In this document: positions 1 through 7,691 of the stretch, piece by piece | Numbering within the stretch: position 1 is the first letter of the stretch | How the letters are laid out: the number at the start of each line of letters is the position of its first letter | Notes under the pieces: generated by a model | Seen by the model: the letters and a program-made list of their open reading frames with translations, nothing else | Database searches by the model: none | What the model was told of the DNA's origin: nothing | Program-made: the position numbers and the translations under genes | Assembly (NCBI GenBank): GCA_903853805.1 | Contig: CAINUN010000089.1 | Coordinates: 1 to 32,160 of the forward strand | DNA: 32,160 nt | From: an uncultured Bacteroidota bacterium | GTDB taxonomy: Bacteria > Bacteroidota > Bacteroidia > Chitinophagales > Chitinophagaceae | Direction: 5' to 3'

Positions 1-42
1 GGTCACTGAGCGGAGTCGAAGTGCCGAAGGGTGACGACAAAA
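1..42. repeat. Short dispersed Bacteroidota-type intergenic repeat
   Basis: The first bases carry the motif CACTGAGCGGAGTCGAAGTG, whose ends (CACT/AGTG) are inverted, followed by a GTGAC inverted against the opening GTCAC. I recall very similar motifs dispersed in intergenic regions of many Bacteroidota genomes; that is from memory, not a search. The left end may lie outside the window. No coding frame is apparent in it. Confidence 0.45.
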
Positions 43-114
43 GAATAGGAACAAGAACCCTAACTGTGAGGTGAGTCTCCCTATCAAAACCGTTATTCCA
101 AGAAGCAATCAAAC

Positions 115-146
115 CTGACAACTGACAACCATCAACTGACAACTGA
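115..146. repeat. Short tandem-like repeat of CTGACAA/CAACTGA units
   Basis: Four copies of an ACTGA/CTGACA-type unit lie within about 32 bp, for example CTGACAACTGACAACC followed by CAACTGACAACTGAA. It lies in non-coding DNA upstream of adk. Similar microrepeats are common between genes in this phylum. The rest of 1-302, apart from the terminator and the promoter box listed separately, shows no convincing gene. Confidence 0.5.
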
Positions 147-207
147 ATTTCCAAATCAAGTCCTTCATTGCGCCGAGGGAAACGCTCTTTCCAACTAAGC
201 ATTTCAT

Positions 208-228
208 AAAAGCACTTTTGTGCTTTTT
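208..228 (+). terminator. Rho-independent terminator of an upstream gene outside the window
   Basis: AAAAGCAC pairs perfectly with GTGCTTTT over 8 bp around a TTTT loop, and the right arm runs directly into a short T tract. This is the form of an intrinsic terminator on the plus strand. It probably ends a plus-strand transcript that starts left of the window and insulates adk from it. Confidence 0.6.
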
Positions 229-274
229 ATTGCCAACAAATGATTTCCGTTACCCATAAATGGGCTTGGAGTCT

Positions 275-282
275 TATTTTTG
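275..282 (+). promoter_or_regulatory. Putative -7 box of the adk-obgE promoter
   Basis: TATTTTTG matches the Bacteroidota -7 consensus TAnnTTTG exactly and lies 20 nt before the adk ATG. No good TTTG -33 element is present at the expected distance, so the call rests on the -7 box and on position after a terminator. Confidence 0.45.
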
Positions 283-302
283 CGTGTTTTTAAAAATATT
301 TT

Positions 303-884
303 ATGTTCAATCTTATTTTGTTTGGCCCTCCCGGTTGCGGTAAGGGTACTCAGTCAACCAATATTCTCACCACCTATCAACTCAATCATATCTCCACGGG
401 CGATTTACTGCGCGATGAAGTAAGCCGCCAAACCACGCTTGGGCTCGAAGCCAAGAAATTTATGGACAATGGTTTGCTAGTGCCCGATGAAGTTGTGATT
501 GGCATGATTGGCAGCAAGATTGATGGCAATAGAGATGCAAGAGGTTTTATTTTCGATGGCTTTCCACGCACCACTGCACAAGCCGAGGCGTTAGACAATT
601 TATTAAAAGAAAAGAATGCTGCCATCAATACCGTACTTTCGTTGGAAGTTCCGGAAGAAGAATTGGTGCGTCGTTTAGTTAGTCGTGGCATTACTTCAGG
701 TCGGTCAGACGATACTGAAGAAGTCATAGCCAAGCGCATCAAAGAATATTTTGCGAAGACCGAACCCGTTGCCGGATATTACCATTCCTTTCAAAAATTG
801 GTTCGCGTTCCGGGCAATGGCAGCATTGAAGAAACCTTTGCAATCTTGAAGAAGGAAATAGAAAAACACATCTCGCCCGCTTAG
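303..884 (+). CDS. adk: Adenylate kinase
   Basis: Cytosolic adenylate kinase, which interconverts ATP + AMP and 2 ADP. The P-loop GPPGCGKGT sits at residues 8-16, followed by the AMP-binding STGDLLR segment and the FDGFPRT motif. The protein has 193 residues with a short LID (SGRSDD region) lacking the four-cysteine zinc insert, so it is the short-form enzyme usual in Bacteroidota. The ATG start places the P-loop at the normal distance from the N-terminus. Its stop codon shares one base with the GTG start of obgE, so the two are probably translationally coupled in one operon. In related genomes hpt is often found beside adk; here hpt lies about 25 kb away. Confidence 0.96.
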   Translation: MFNLILFGPPGCGKGTQSTNILTTYQLNHISTGDLLRDEVSRQTTLGLEAKKFMDNGLLVPDEVVIGMIGSKIDGNRDARGFIFDGFPRTTAQAEALDNLLKEKNAAINTVLSLEVPEEELVRRLVSRGITSGRSDDTEEVIAKRIKEYFAKTEPVAGYYHSFQKLVRVPGNGSIEETFAILKKEIEKHISPA

Positions 885-1876
885 TGGAAAAAGGAAACTT
901 TGTTGATTACATAAAAATCTTCTGTCGCTCCGGAAAAGGGGGCGTAGGTTGCTCGCATTTTGCTCGTACCAAATTCAATCCCACTGCAGGTCCGGATGGT
1001 GGCGATGGTGGACGTGGCGGACATGTTATTCTTCGTGGTAACACACAGATGTGGACCTTACTTCATCTTCGTTATCAAAAACACATTCATGCCGAAAACG
1101 GCGAGAATGGCAGCAAGAATAAATGTACTGGTCATGACGGCAAGGACATTTATATAGATGTGCCGCTTGGCACCGTTGCCAAAGATGAAATCACCGGCGA
1201 AGTAGAAGCAGAAATCCTTGAACACGGACAAGAAATTATATGGTTGAAAGGTGGACGTGGCGGCTTAGGCAATAGCAATTTTGCCACGCCCACCAATCAA
1301 GTTCCTGAATATGCACAACCTGGAGAACCCGGTATTGAAGGTTATAAATACTTAGAGCTAAAAATACTTGCTGATGTAGGTCTTGTGGGTTTCCCCAATG
1401 CGGGCAAATCAACTTTGTTATCGGTGATAAGCGCAGCCAAACCTAAGATTGCAGATTATGCTTTTACTACGATTACACCGCAATTAGGCATTGTCCCTTA
1501 CCGCGACAATAGATCATTTTGCATGGCTGACCTTCCCGGAATTATTGAAGGGGCCGCTGAAGGAAAAGGTTTAGGACATCGTTTTTTAAGACATATTGAG
1601 CGCAATTCTGTGCTATTGTTTTTAATTCCTGCTGATAGTGCTGACCATGCTAAGGAATTTAAAATCCTTTTCAACGAACTCGAACAGTACAATCCTGAAT
1701 TGCTCGACAAGAAAATCATTCTTGCCATCAGCAAAAGCGAAATGCTTGATGAGGAACTGAAGAAAGCCATTAGTGAGGAACTACCCAAAGAAGTGCCTCA
1801 TGTGTTTATTTCTTCCTTAGCCAATATTCAATTAGATAAGTTGAAGGATATGCTTTGGGGAGCGTTGACTGCTTAG
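884..1876 (+). CDS. obgE: Obg-family GTPase ObgE/CgtA
   Basis: Ribosome-associated GTPase acting in 50S subunit assembly. The N-terminal Obg domain (about residues 6-160) is glycine-rich, with [13 protein letters not shown] near 36-48 and [10 protein letters not shown] near 121-130. The G domain follows, with G1 GFPNAGKST at 169-177, the switch region DLPGIIEGA and a late SKSEM-type G4. At 330 residues it is a typical Bacteroidota Obg, ending soon after the G domain without a long C-terminal extension. The GTG start at 884 overlaps the last base of the adk stop and gives the expected [16 protein letters not shown]-terminus. The 3' end overlaps the convergent LD-carboxypeptidase gene by 4 bp. 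Confidence 0.95.
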   Translation: MEKGNFVDYIKIFCRSGKGGVGCSHFARTKFNPTAGPDGGDGGRGGHVILRGNTQMWTLLHLRYQKHIHAENGENGSKNKCTGHDGKDIYIDVPLGTVAKDEITGEVEAEILEHGQEIIWLKGGRGGLGNSNFATPTNQVPEYAQPGEPGIEGYKYLELKILADVGLVGFPNAGKSTLLSVISAAKPKIADYAFTTITPQLGIVPYRDNRSFCMADLPGIIEGAAEGKGLGHRFLRHIERNSVLLFLIPADSADHAKEFKILFNELEQYNPELLDKKIILAISKSEMLDEELKKAISEELPKEVPHVFISSLANIQLDKLKDMLWGALTA

Positions 1877-2787
1877 TTATTTCTTTTTAGCGTTAATACA
1901 CCACCTTCTTCATTCACTTTCAACGTATGTTTCATGCCAAGAGTTAGCGTGTAATTTTCTTCTTGATGACCACAGGCAAGTTGAAAGCAAACAGGGTAAT
2001 CATACTCCTGCACTTTATTTAAAATTATTTCTTCAACGGTTTGTCCGAATGGGCGTTCCGTATCTTCAATATCTGTGAAACTACCAACAATCAAGCCTTG
2101 TAATTTGTTTAGTTTTCCTGCACGTTTAAGGTTCATCATTAATCGATCAATTTGATAAAGATGCTCACCGATATCTTCTATAAAAAGGATTTTCCCATCC
2201 ATATTTACTTCAGAAGAGGAGCCTGAAAGGTGAGCAAGAATAGCAAGGTTGCCACCAGTTAATATACCTTCTGTTTCCCCGTATCTATTATGTAGGTTGG
2301 TAAGAGTTTGGTAGGTCAATTCTTCACCACAAATTGCTTGAAAAAACTGAATGACAGGAGCTGTGTTTTCTGTTTCTGCTTTGAAAGCACCGCACATAGG
2401 ACTATGAAAAGAGGGTATGCCTAAATTTGCATGAAGGTGATTGTGTAATACGGTGATATCGCTAAAACCACAAATCCATTTTGGTTTTTGTTCAAACTTT
2501 TTGAAGTCAAGTTTGTCTATGATTCGACTCATACCATAACCCCCACGCCCCATCAAAATAGCATCAAGGTTTTCATCATCAAGCATATTTTGTAAGTCAC
2601 TCAAACGCGTATTGTCATCACCTGAAAAATAGTGAAACTCATTTCCAACAGTCGTTCCTACTTTAACTCTAAATCCTTTTTCTTGCAAGAGTTCTATTGC
2701 GGGATATATTTTTTCGTTGGAAACAAAACTTGCAGGACAAGTAATGCCAATCGTACTGCCTTTTTTTAAGTAGGGGGGGTGTTGCAT
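1873..2787 (-). CDS. LD-carboxypeptidase (peptidase family S66, LdcA/MccF type)
   Basis: Serine peptidase of the S66 family, whose members cleave the L-Lys/Dap to D-Ala bond of muropeptides during peptidoglycan recycling (LdcA) or microcin conjugates (MccF). The family marks are present: MGRGGYG near 79-85, the nucleophile elbow GFSDIT with Ser109, FIED with Glu204, and CGHQ with His274, a complete Ser-Glu-His triad. There is no signal peptide, so a cytoplasmic recycling role fits. The 304-residue length is normal. It is the last gene of the aroE-Rieske-LdcA cluster, 10 nt after the Rieske gene, and ends tail-to-tail over obgE. LdcA is more likely than MccF because no microcin genes are nearby. 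Confidence 0.88.
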   Translation of the reverse strand: MQHPPYLKKGSTIGITCPASFVSNEKIYPAIELLQEKGFRVKVGTTVGNEFHYFSGDDNTRLSDLQNMLDDENLDAILMGRGGYGMSRIIDKLDFKKFEQKPKWICGFSDITVLHNHLHANLGIPSFHSPMCGAFKAETENTAPVIQFFQAICGEELTYQTLTNLHNRYGETEGILTGGNLAILAHLSGSSSEVNMDGKILFIEDIGEHLYQIDRLMMNLKRAGKLNKLQGLIVGSFTDIEDTERPFGQTVEEIILNKVQEYDYPVCFQLACGHQEENYTLTLGMKHTLKVNEEGGVLTLKRNN

Positions 2788-2797
2788 GTTCCTTTTA

Positions 2798-3115
2798 TTA
2801 AAGCCCGATAAAAATAAGCCCTTCTCGAATTTCTAGAGGATAGGTGCGCAATTTATAGCCTTCACCGCTCGTATTTCTCCCGTTGGTAGGTTCAAATCTG
2901 TATTTATGTTCCGGACATACAATTCTTCCTTGCACATCAAGCCAACCTGTGCAAAATTTTGCGCCTGCATGAGGACAAGTGGCTGCAAAGGCAAAAAGAT
3001 GTTCGTCTTTTTTCAACAAAGCGATGCGCTTTTCGTCAACAGAAACTTCGATGATTTTTCTATCGGTTAAATCTTCGAATCTAATTCCTTTTATTGCTGT
3101 CCAATTGTATAACAT
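2798..3115 (-). CDS. Small Rieske [2Fe-2S] protein
   Basis: A single-domain Rieske ferredoxin of 105 residues. The cluster ligands are visible as C47-P-H49 and C67-P-E-H70, the CxH...CxxH pattern, with the usual intervening Gly-rich segment. Such stand-alone proteins resemble the NirD small subunit or Rieske ferredoxins of oxygenases, but no oxygenase or nitrite reductase lies nearby, so its electron partner is unknown. It sits 3 nt after aroE and 10 nt before the LD-carboxypeptidase gene on the same strand, so it is almost certainly cotranscribed with them. No signal peptide is present, so it should be cytoplasmic. Confidence 0.88.
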   Translation of the reverse strand: MLYNWTAIKGIRFEDLTDRKIIEVSVDEKRIALLKKDEHLFAFAATCPHAGAKFCTGWLDVQGRIVCPEHKYRFEPTNGRNTSGEGYKLRTYPLEIREGLIFIGL

Positions 3116-3118
3116 GCT

Positions 3119-3850
3119 TTAAGAATTCCAAATTTCCCAACTTCTCAATGCTTGAAGATGCAACATTGCTAAACCGTTTTTTATAGTCGCTCCTTGTGAT
3201 TTTCCTTTTTGTAAAAACAGTGTTTCTTGAGGATTGTAAACCAAATCAAAAAGCAAATGATGAGGCGTTAGTGCTTCATAAGGAATCGGAGCACAATCAT
3301 TTTTTTTCGGAAACATACCCAATGGTGTGGTATTGATAATGAGCGTATGAGCATGAATGATTGCTTCGTTCAAATCTTCATAGCAAAGCGCCAGATTTCC
3401 TTTATTTCTCGACACCATTTGAAAAGGAATATTAAATTGTTTCAACACATATTGAACCGCCAATGAACTTCCACCGGTTCCAAGAATTAATGCACGATTA
3501 TGCTGTGTTTGCAGAAGGGGATGTAAACTTTCACTAAAACCAAAAACATCGGTATTGAATCCTTTTAGTTTTCCATTGTTGATGGCGATACAATTGACGG
3601 CACCAATGTTTTTTGCTGCATCATCCAGTTCATCTAAAAGTGGAATGACTGTTTTTTTGTAGGGAATAGTAACGCTTAGTCCGCAAAGATTAGGGTGTTG
3701 TTGAAGAAGTATAGGAAACTGTGAAATGTGCTCAATTTCAAAAGCGGTGTACATGGCATCAATGTTTTCTTCTTCAAATTTTTTATTGAAAAAAGAAGGA
3801 GAAAAACTGTGTGTGAGCGGGTGTCCAATGATGCCAAATTCACGTTCCAT
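3119..3850 (-). CDS. aroE: Shikimate dehydrogenase
   Basis: Reduces 3-dehydroshikimate to shikimate with NADPH in the chorismate pathway. Substrate-binding residues are in place: the SFSPSF motif at 15-20, VTIPYK with catalytic Lys65, Asn86 in GAVNCI and Asp101 in NTDVFGF. The nucleotide loop GTGGSS lies at 124-129. The 243-residue length is slightly short but normal for Bacteroidota AroE. It is the first gene of the aroE-Rieske-LdcA cluster. The 53 bp upstream hold the terminator of the preceding ComA-like gene and a near-match to the -7 box (TATTTCTG) just before the ATG, suggesting its own promoter and a very short leader. Confidence 0.94.
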   Translation of the reverse strand: MEREFGIIGHPLTHSFSPSFFNKKFEEENIDAMYTAFEIEHISQFPILLQQHPNLCGLSVTIPYKKTVIPLLDELDDAAKNIGAVNCIAINNGKLKGFNTDVFGFSESLHPLLQTQHNRALILGTGGSSLAVQYVLKQFNIPFQMVSRNKGNLALCYEDLNEAIIHAHTLIINTTPLGMFPKKNDCAPIPYEALTPHHLLFDLVYNPQETLFLQKGKSQGATIKNGLAMLHLQALRSWEIWNS

Positions 3851-3870
3851 AATCAGAAATAATTTCTTTG

Positions 3871-3899
3871 AAAAAAACCGGAAATTGAATCCGGCTTTT
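3871..3899 (-). terminator. Rho-independent terminator of the ComA-like gene
   Basis: Read on the minus strand, AAGCCGGA pairs with TCCGGTTT (one G-U pair) around a 7-nt loop and is followed by a run of seven T. It begins directly after the stop of the gene at 3904-4689 and separates that transcript from aroE. Confidence 0.75.
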
Positions 3900-3903
3900 C
3901 TAT

Positions 3904-4689
3904 TTATGCTTCAGTAAATTTTGGTTTTTCTTTATCAAGGAAAAGATAAAAAGTATCACCGCGTAATCCATAGCGCATACACTCTAATGGAATAATTTCT
4001 ACTGGAGAAATATTACCAAGATTGACATTGGCGCCAAGTAATTCAAGGAAATAAACTTGTTGTGCTTTTTGTGGGGCTTCCCAAATAATTTTTTCAGAAG
4101 GAATTTGGGTAAGAATTTCTTGAACCAATCCTTCGCGCACTTCACCACTACCACGATAGATGCCTACGTTGCCAGCCTCACGTGCTTCGGCAATCACATA
4201 GGTAGCACCTGCTTCCAATTCTGCGCGCATGAGCTCAATCCATTTATATGGCGGAATAATGTGTGCTGCATCTTTAGAACCAACCTCAGAAAGCACGGTG
4301 AAGTTCTTTGCAAGTTTTTCAATATAGCCGCATTTTTCTGTGTGTGGGATGACGATAGATCCATCAGAAACCTCTACGTAATTAATGCCATAATCTTTCA
4401 TTACAGCGAGGTAATCATCAAATTGATTGCGAATTAAAAAAGCCTCGAACAAAGTGCCACCAAAATATACAGGCACATTATGTTGCTTGTACAATTCTAT
4501 TTTCTCGCGAAGGTTTTGCGTTACGCAAGAGGTTCCAAATCCAAGCTTTACAATATCTACATGTGCTGAGGCAACCGACATCAAGTTCTTAACTTCTTCT
4601 ACGCTCAAGCCTTTGTCCATCACCATAGTAATGCCATTGGTGCGTGGTTTTTGGGTGCGTTGTGGAAGGTTTTTCAAAGGAAAATTCAT
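3904..4689 (-). CDS. comA: Phosphosulfolactate synthase (ComA-family)
   Basis: Homologue of ComA (PF02679), a TIM-barrel enzyme that adds sulfite to phosphoenolpyruvate to give (2R)-phospho-3-sulfolactate. Recognised from the family segments VDIVKLGFGTS, PVYFGGTLFEAF, VEVSDGS, LSEVGSK, AEAREAGNVGIY and ANVNLGNI, over a 261-residue length typical of the family. ComA is the first step of coenzyme M synthesis in methanogens and also feeds sulfolactate in Bacillus spores. Bacteroidota do not make coenzyme M by known routes, and no comB, comC or comDE is visible here, so the product's use is unclear; sulfonolipid or sulfolactate metabolism is a guess. It is monocistronic, with its own promoter and terminator. 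Confidence 0.85.
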   Translation of the reverse strand: MNFPLKNLPQRTQKPRTNGITMVMDKGLSVEEVKNLMSVASAHVDIVKLGFGTSCVTQNLREKIELYKQHNVPVYFGGTLFEAFLIRNQFDDYLAVMKDYGINYVEVSDGSIVIPHTEKCGYIEKLAKNFTVLSEVGSKDAAHIIPPYKWIELMRAELEAGATYVIAEAREAGNVGIYRGSGEVREGLVQEILTQIPSEKIIWEAPQKAQQVYFLELLGANVNLGNISPVEIIPLECMRYGLRGDTFYLFLDKEKPKFTEA

Positions 4690-4711
4690 TACTAAAAAGG
4701 TTTAACGGCGT

Positions 4712-4740
4712 CAAAGGTACAAGTTTAAGAGTTTGACAAA
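4712..4740 (-). promoter_or_regulatory. Promoter of the ComA-like gene
   Basis: Minus strand TACCTTTG (4712-4719) matches TAnnTTTG exactly. TTTG elements lie 17 nt upstream (4737-4740) and 22 nt upstream (4742-4745), both within the accepted spacing. The start codon is 22 nt downstream. Confidence 0.6.
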
Positions 4741-4762
4741 GCAAATTGCATTGCTCAATTTG

Positions 4763-4770
4763 TATCTTTG
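4763..4770 (+). promoter_or_regulatory. Putative -7 box for the 4789 gene and lpxB
   Basis: TATCTTTG matches TAnnTTTG and lies 18 nt before the ATG at 4789, divergent from the ComA-like promoter about 45 bp away. The nearest upstream TTTG (4733-4736) is 26 nt away, too far for a canonical -33 element, so this promoter may be weak or use a degenerate upstream box. Confidence 0.45.
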
Positions 4771-4788
4771 ACCATCATCTTGTTTGTT

Positions 4789-5085
4789 ATGAATAAAAAC
4801 AACGCAATTCTTGGCTTGCTTTTGGGAATTATTTTTCCTTTCCTTGGCGTTTTAGTGATTTATGTAGTGAAGTTCAATAACGATCCGCTTGGAAATTTTT
4901 TGCACGTACTATTCCAGCAATCTAAAGTAGGGTCTGTAATATTTAGTCTTGCTTTGATTTCTAATCTTCTTCCATTTTTTTACTTCACCAATCGTCGTCT
5001 TGATAATACCGCCAAAGGGGTGCTGATTGCAACGATGCTTTATGCCGTTCTCATAATCATGATGCGTTTTGAATTGTACCGATAA
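4789..5085 (+). CDS. Small integral membrane protein, function unknown
   Basis: Not recognised as a named family. The 98-residue product begins MNKNNAILG and has three hydrophobic segments, about residues 8-27, 47-66 and 74-91, with a short charged loop containing TNRRLDNTAKG between the last two. I chose the ATG at 4789 rather than the in-frame TTG at 4768 because the TTG lies inside the -7 promoter box. It lies 23 nt ahead of lpxB on the same strand and probably shares its transcript, so an inner-membrane role linked to envelope synthesis is possible, but this is inference from position only. Confidence 0.7.
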   Translation: MNKNNAILGLLLGIIFPFLGVLVIYVVKFNNDPLGNFLHVLFQQSKVGSVIFSLALISNLLPFFYFTNRRLDNTAKGVLIATMLYAVLIIMMRFELYR

Positions 5086-5108
5086 ATTTTCCTCTACAGC
5101 AGATATAC

Positions 5109-6206
5109 ATGCGCTATTACATTATTGCCGGCGAAGCAAGCGGCGACCTCCATGGCAGCAATTTAATTAAGGCATTGCATCAAGAAGATGATAGTGCTGT
5201 CATACATTGTTGGGGTGGTGAAAAAATGCAATCGGCAGGGGCAACCCTTGTCAAGCATTACCGCGAACTTGCTTTTATGGGTTTTGTTGAGGTATTAATG
5301 AACCTTAAAGCCATTTTCCAAAACATCAAATTTTGTAAGGAAGATATTCAGCAATTCAAGCCCGATGTTTTGGTGTTAATTGATTATCCCGGCTTCAATA
5401 TGCGTATTGCTAAATGGGCGAAAGAACAGGGCATTAAAGTAGTGTATTACATTTCGCCACAAGTTTGGGCATGGAAAGAAGGTAGAGTGAAAAGTATCAA
5501 ACAAGATGTTGATAAAATGCTCGTTATTCTACCGTTTGAAGAAGCTTTTTATAAGAAGTGGAATTTCGAAGCTACTTATGTTGGTCATCCATTAGTGGAA
5601 GTGATCAGCAAAGAGAATAATGAAATGCCAATTACGTCTATCTCCAATAAGCCCATTATTGCATTATTGCCAGGAAGCCGTAAGCAAGAAATTCTTACCA
5701 AACTTCCTGAAATGTTGAAGATGGTAACGCTTTTCCCCGACTATCAATTTGTAATTGCGCAAGCGCCTTCATTACCCGATGAGATGTATCTACAATTAGC
5801 AGGGGATAAAAAGGTCTTGTTGGTTAAAAATCAAACCTATAATCTCATCCGACAATCAGCAGCAGCATTGGTAACAAGTGGAACGGCAACGCTCGAAACT
5901 GCATTGTTTGGTACGCCACAAGTGGTGTGTTATAAAGGCAATCCTGTGTCGTTTTGGTTGGCAAAAAAGTTAGTGAAAATTCAATTTATTTGTTTGGTAA
6001 ATCTCATCATGAAGAAGCTTGTTGTTACGGAACTTATTCAAGATGAATTGAACGAAAAGAATTTGAAAATAGAGCTTGACAAACTATTGCACAACCAAAA
6101 TCATCGCAAACAAGTTTTAGAGGATTATGCACTACTTTGGCATTTGCTTGGCGACAAGCCAGCATCTACTACCGCGGCAAAAGAAATTAGGGCTTTAATT
6201 TCTTAG
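5109..6206 (+). CDS. lpxB: Lipid-A-disaccharide synthase
   Basis: GT19 glycosyltransferase that joins UDP-diacyl-GlcN and lipid X to form the lipid A disaccharide, at the inner face of the inner membrane. Diagnostic segments: GEASGDLHG at 8-16, CWGGEKM at 34-40, FMGFVEV near 56-62, LIDYPGFN near 90-97, SPQVWAWKEGR at 116-126, YVGHPL near 157-162, LLPGSRKQEI near 186-195 and TSGTATLETALF further on. The 365-residue length is normal. It points to an outer membrane with lipid A. The 3' end overlaps the convergent small gene at 6195 by 12 bp. Confidence 0.95.
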   Translation: MRYYIIAGEASGDLHGSNLIKALHQEDDSAVIHCWGGEKMQSAGATLVKHYRELAFMGFVEVLMNLKAIFQNIKFCKEDIQQFKPDVLVLIDYPGFNMRIAKWAKEQGIKVVYYISPQVWAWKEGRVKSIKQDVDKMLVILPFEEAFYKKWNFEATYVGHPLVEVISKENNEMPITSISNKPIIALLPGSRKQEILTKLPEMLKMVTLFPDYQFVIAQAPSLPDEMYLQLAGDKKVLLVKNQTYNLIRQSAAALVTSGTATLETALFGTPQVVCYKGNPVSFWLAKKLVKIQFICLVNLIMKKLVVTELIQDELNEKNLKIELDKLLHNQNHRKQVLEDYALLWHLLGDKPASTTAAKEIRALIS

Positions 6207-6353
6207 TAGTCGAAAAACCATCACAATAATTCCAATTAAAAAAACGAACAAGGAAATCCTGTTCATGCCGTGCATAAGTGATAGGTCAATATTGCGTGGG
6301 TCTTTGGGGTTTCTCTTTTTTAGGAAGAGATACCGTAGAATTTGTTGCAGCAT
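6195..6353 (-). CDS. Small single-pass membrane protein (DUF6728-like)
   Basis: A 52-residue protein with a basic N-terminal half (FLKKRNPKDPRN) and one C-terminal transmembrane segment (about residues 32-49), ending RLLRN. It resembles the short DUF6728 proteins I recall from Bacteroidota; function unknown. I start at the internal ATG at 6353 because a near-consensus -7 box (TACCTTTA on the minus strand, 6371-6378) lies 17 nt upstream, inside the longer in-frame extension. Its last 12 bp overlap the end of lpxB on the other strand. Confidence 0.6.
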   Translation of the reverse strand: MLQQILRYLFLKKRNPKDPRNIDLSLMHGMNRISLFVFLIGIIVMVFRLLRN

Positions 6354-6444
6354 AGAGGGGGTGTTTGAAATAAAGGTAGGCGAATAATTCAAAAAGAGTT
6401 AATCGAAAGGCATAAAATAGATTTTAGTTTTCAAGTATGAGCCA

Positions 6445-7611
6445 TTAAAGTTTTGGCAAATATTTCGTGAGAAATGTATGGATATTACAAATGATGACAC
6501 CGTCTTTAGTTTTGTATTCATCAACATCAGGAACAACAATAAAATTCTTTTGGATTTGCATGTCTGCAAAGCTTTGCAAATTCCCTTTTGAAATCACGGG
6601 TGCGTTATTCATTTTTATTTCAACACATGCTACGGGTTGGTTAGCCTTCACCAAAACTATATCGCACTCTGCACCGGCTTGCGTTCGATAATAAAACAAA
6701 CTCGTATTTGCCGGCTTTTGTTCCTTTATCTGTTCAACAACATAACCCTCCCAAGAAGAACCTACCACTGGATGACCTTTTAATGAATTCATAGAATGGA
6801 CATGACTTAAATGATGTAACAAGCCACTATCTCTAATGTAAACTTTAGGTGCTTTGACAAGTCTTTTTTTTGTGTTGTAGTAAAATGGCTGCAGCCGATG
6901 CACTAAAAAGGCAGCCTCTAAAAAATCAACATAGCGATTGACAGTAGGCGCAGAAATACCTAAAGAACGCGCCATCATTTCTGCATTCCAAACCCCTCCG
7001 TTTATATGTGCCAACATGCTTAAAAGCCTTGTGAGTAGATTGCTGGTAAGCGATACGCCAAATAGTGCACTAAGGTCTCTTTCAATGTAACTGCGAGCAA
7101 AAGACGACATCCATTCAAAAGCTGCATTGTCTGTCCTTGCAAGCAATGGAGAAGGAAACCCTCCACGAAGCCAATGTTTGTTTCTTGAAATGTTTTCAGG
7201 TAACTCCAATAAATTGACAGGCGATAATTCTCTATAATAAATTCTTCCTGCCAACGATTCAGCAACACCTTTTACCAATTCAGGCGAAGCACTCCCCAAT
7301 AAAATAAATCTTCCGTTTTTTCTGTCAGCATCAATTACAGCTCTTAAAACAGAATAAAGAGAAGGGATGGTTTGTACTTCATCTATTATTACCAACTTGT
7401 CTTTATTATCGTTAAGAAACGTAAAGGGGTCTGCAAGTTTTCTTACATCGAGTGGGTTTTCAAGGTCAAGATAAATGCTTTGTTTTTTTTGCGCAGCGCC
7501 AATTTGCTTTGCAAGGGTAGTTTTTCCAACTTGCCTAGATCCAAGTATGGCAACTGCGGGTGAATCCCTCATCAGTCTTGATATTTCAGCTTGTAGTTTC
7601 CTTGTAATCAC
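6445..7611 (-). CDS. AAA_14/DUF4143 ATPase with C-terminal nuclease-like domain
   Basis: P-loop ATPase of the AAA_14 plus DUF4143 architecture, 388 residues. Walker A is GSRQVGKTT at 24-32 and Walker B is LVIIDE at 73-78, followed by a sensor-like FILLGSASPE. The middle holds a winged-helix-like region (SLGISAPTVNRYVDFLEAAFLV). The C-terminal DUF4143 part has AECDIVLV and CVEIK, the acidic pattern of PD-(D/E)xK nuclease folds. The family is very common in Bacteroidota and archaea, often in many paralogues, and its function is not established. The start is GTG, only 4 nt after a consensus -7 box, so the mRNA may be leaderless. A perfect palindrome overlaps the -33 element. No partner gene is adjacent. 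Confidence 0.88.
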   Translation of the reverse strand: MITRKLQAEISRLMRDSPAVAILGSRQVGKTTLAKQIGAAQKKQSIYLDLENPLDVRKLADPFTFLNDNKDKLVIIDEVQTIPSLYSVLRAVIDADRKNGRFILLGSASPELVKGVAESLAGRIYYRELSPVNLLELPENISRNKHWLRGGFPSPLLARTDNAAFEWMSSFARSYIERDLSALFGVSLTSNLLTRLLSMLAHINGGVWNAEMMARSLGISAPTVNRYVDFLEAAFLVHRLQPFYYNTKKRLVKAPKVYIRDSGLLHHLSHVHSMNSLKGHPVVGSSWEGYVVEQIKEQKPANTSLFYYRTQAGAECDIVLVKANQPVACVEIKMNNAPVISKGNLQSFADMQIQKNFIVVPDVDEYKTKDGVIICNIHTFLTKYLPKL

Positions 7612-7615
7612 CCGG

Positions 7616-7646
7616 CAAATTTAAATAACTATCCTTGAAAATCAAA
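7616..7646 (-). promoter_or_regulatory. Consensus promoter of the AAA/DUF4143 gene, embedded in a palindrome
   Basis: On the minus strand TTTG (7643-7646), exactly 19 nt, then TAAATTTG (7616-7623): a full match to the Bacteroidota consensus. The -33 TTTG lies inside the palindrome arm at 7631-7649. The GTG start lies 4 nt after the -7 box, so the transcript should begin at or next to the start codon. Confidence 0.75.
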
Positions 7647-7671
7647 AATCTCATTTTTGATTTTCAAGGAT
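7631..7671. repeat. Perfect inverted repeat, 19-bp arms, 3-nt spacer
   Basis: Arms 7631-7649 and 7653-7671 are perfectly complementary (left arm starts ATCCTTGAAAATC) around the spacer CTC. It lies between the stop of ligA and the GTG of the AAA gene, both on the minus strand. It is not followed by a T tract on that strand, which argues against a simple terminator, and it covers the -33 element, which favours an operator. It may also be processed or act as a barrier after ligA. Confidence 0.85.
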
Positions 7672-7691
7672 GAAAAAATTTATTCAATTTG

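Noticed and set aside
4057-4437. 126-codon plus-strand ORF opposite the ComA-like gene
   Set aside because: Antisense shadow of a well-supported gene; composition rich in Phe/Asn/His with no recognisable domain.
6445-7611. AAA/DUF4143 ATPase as part of a defence system
   Set aside because: It stands alone with housekeeping genes on both sides and no nuclease, methylase or other defence partner.
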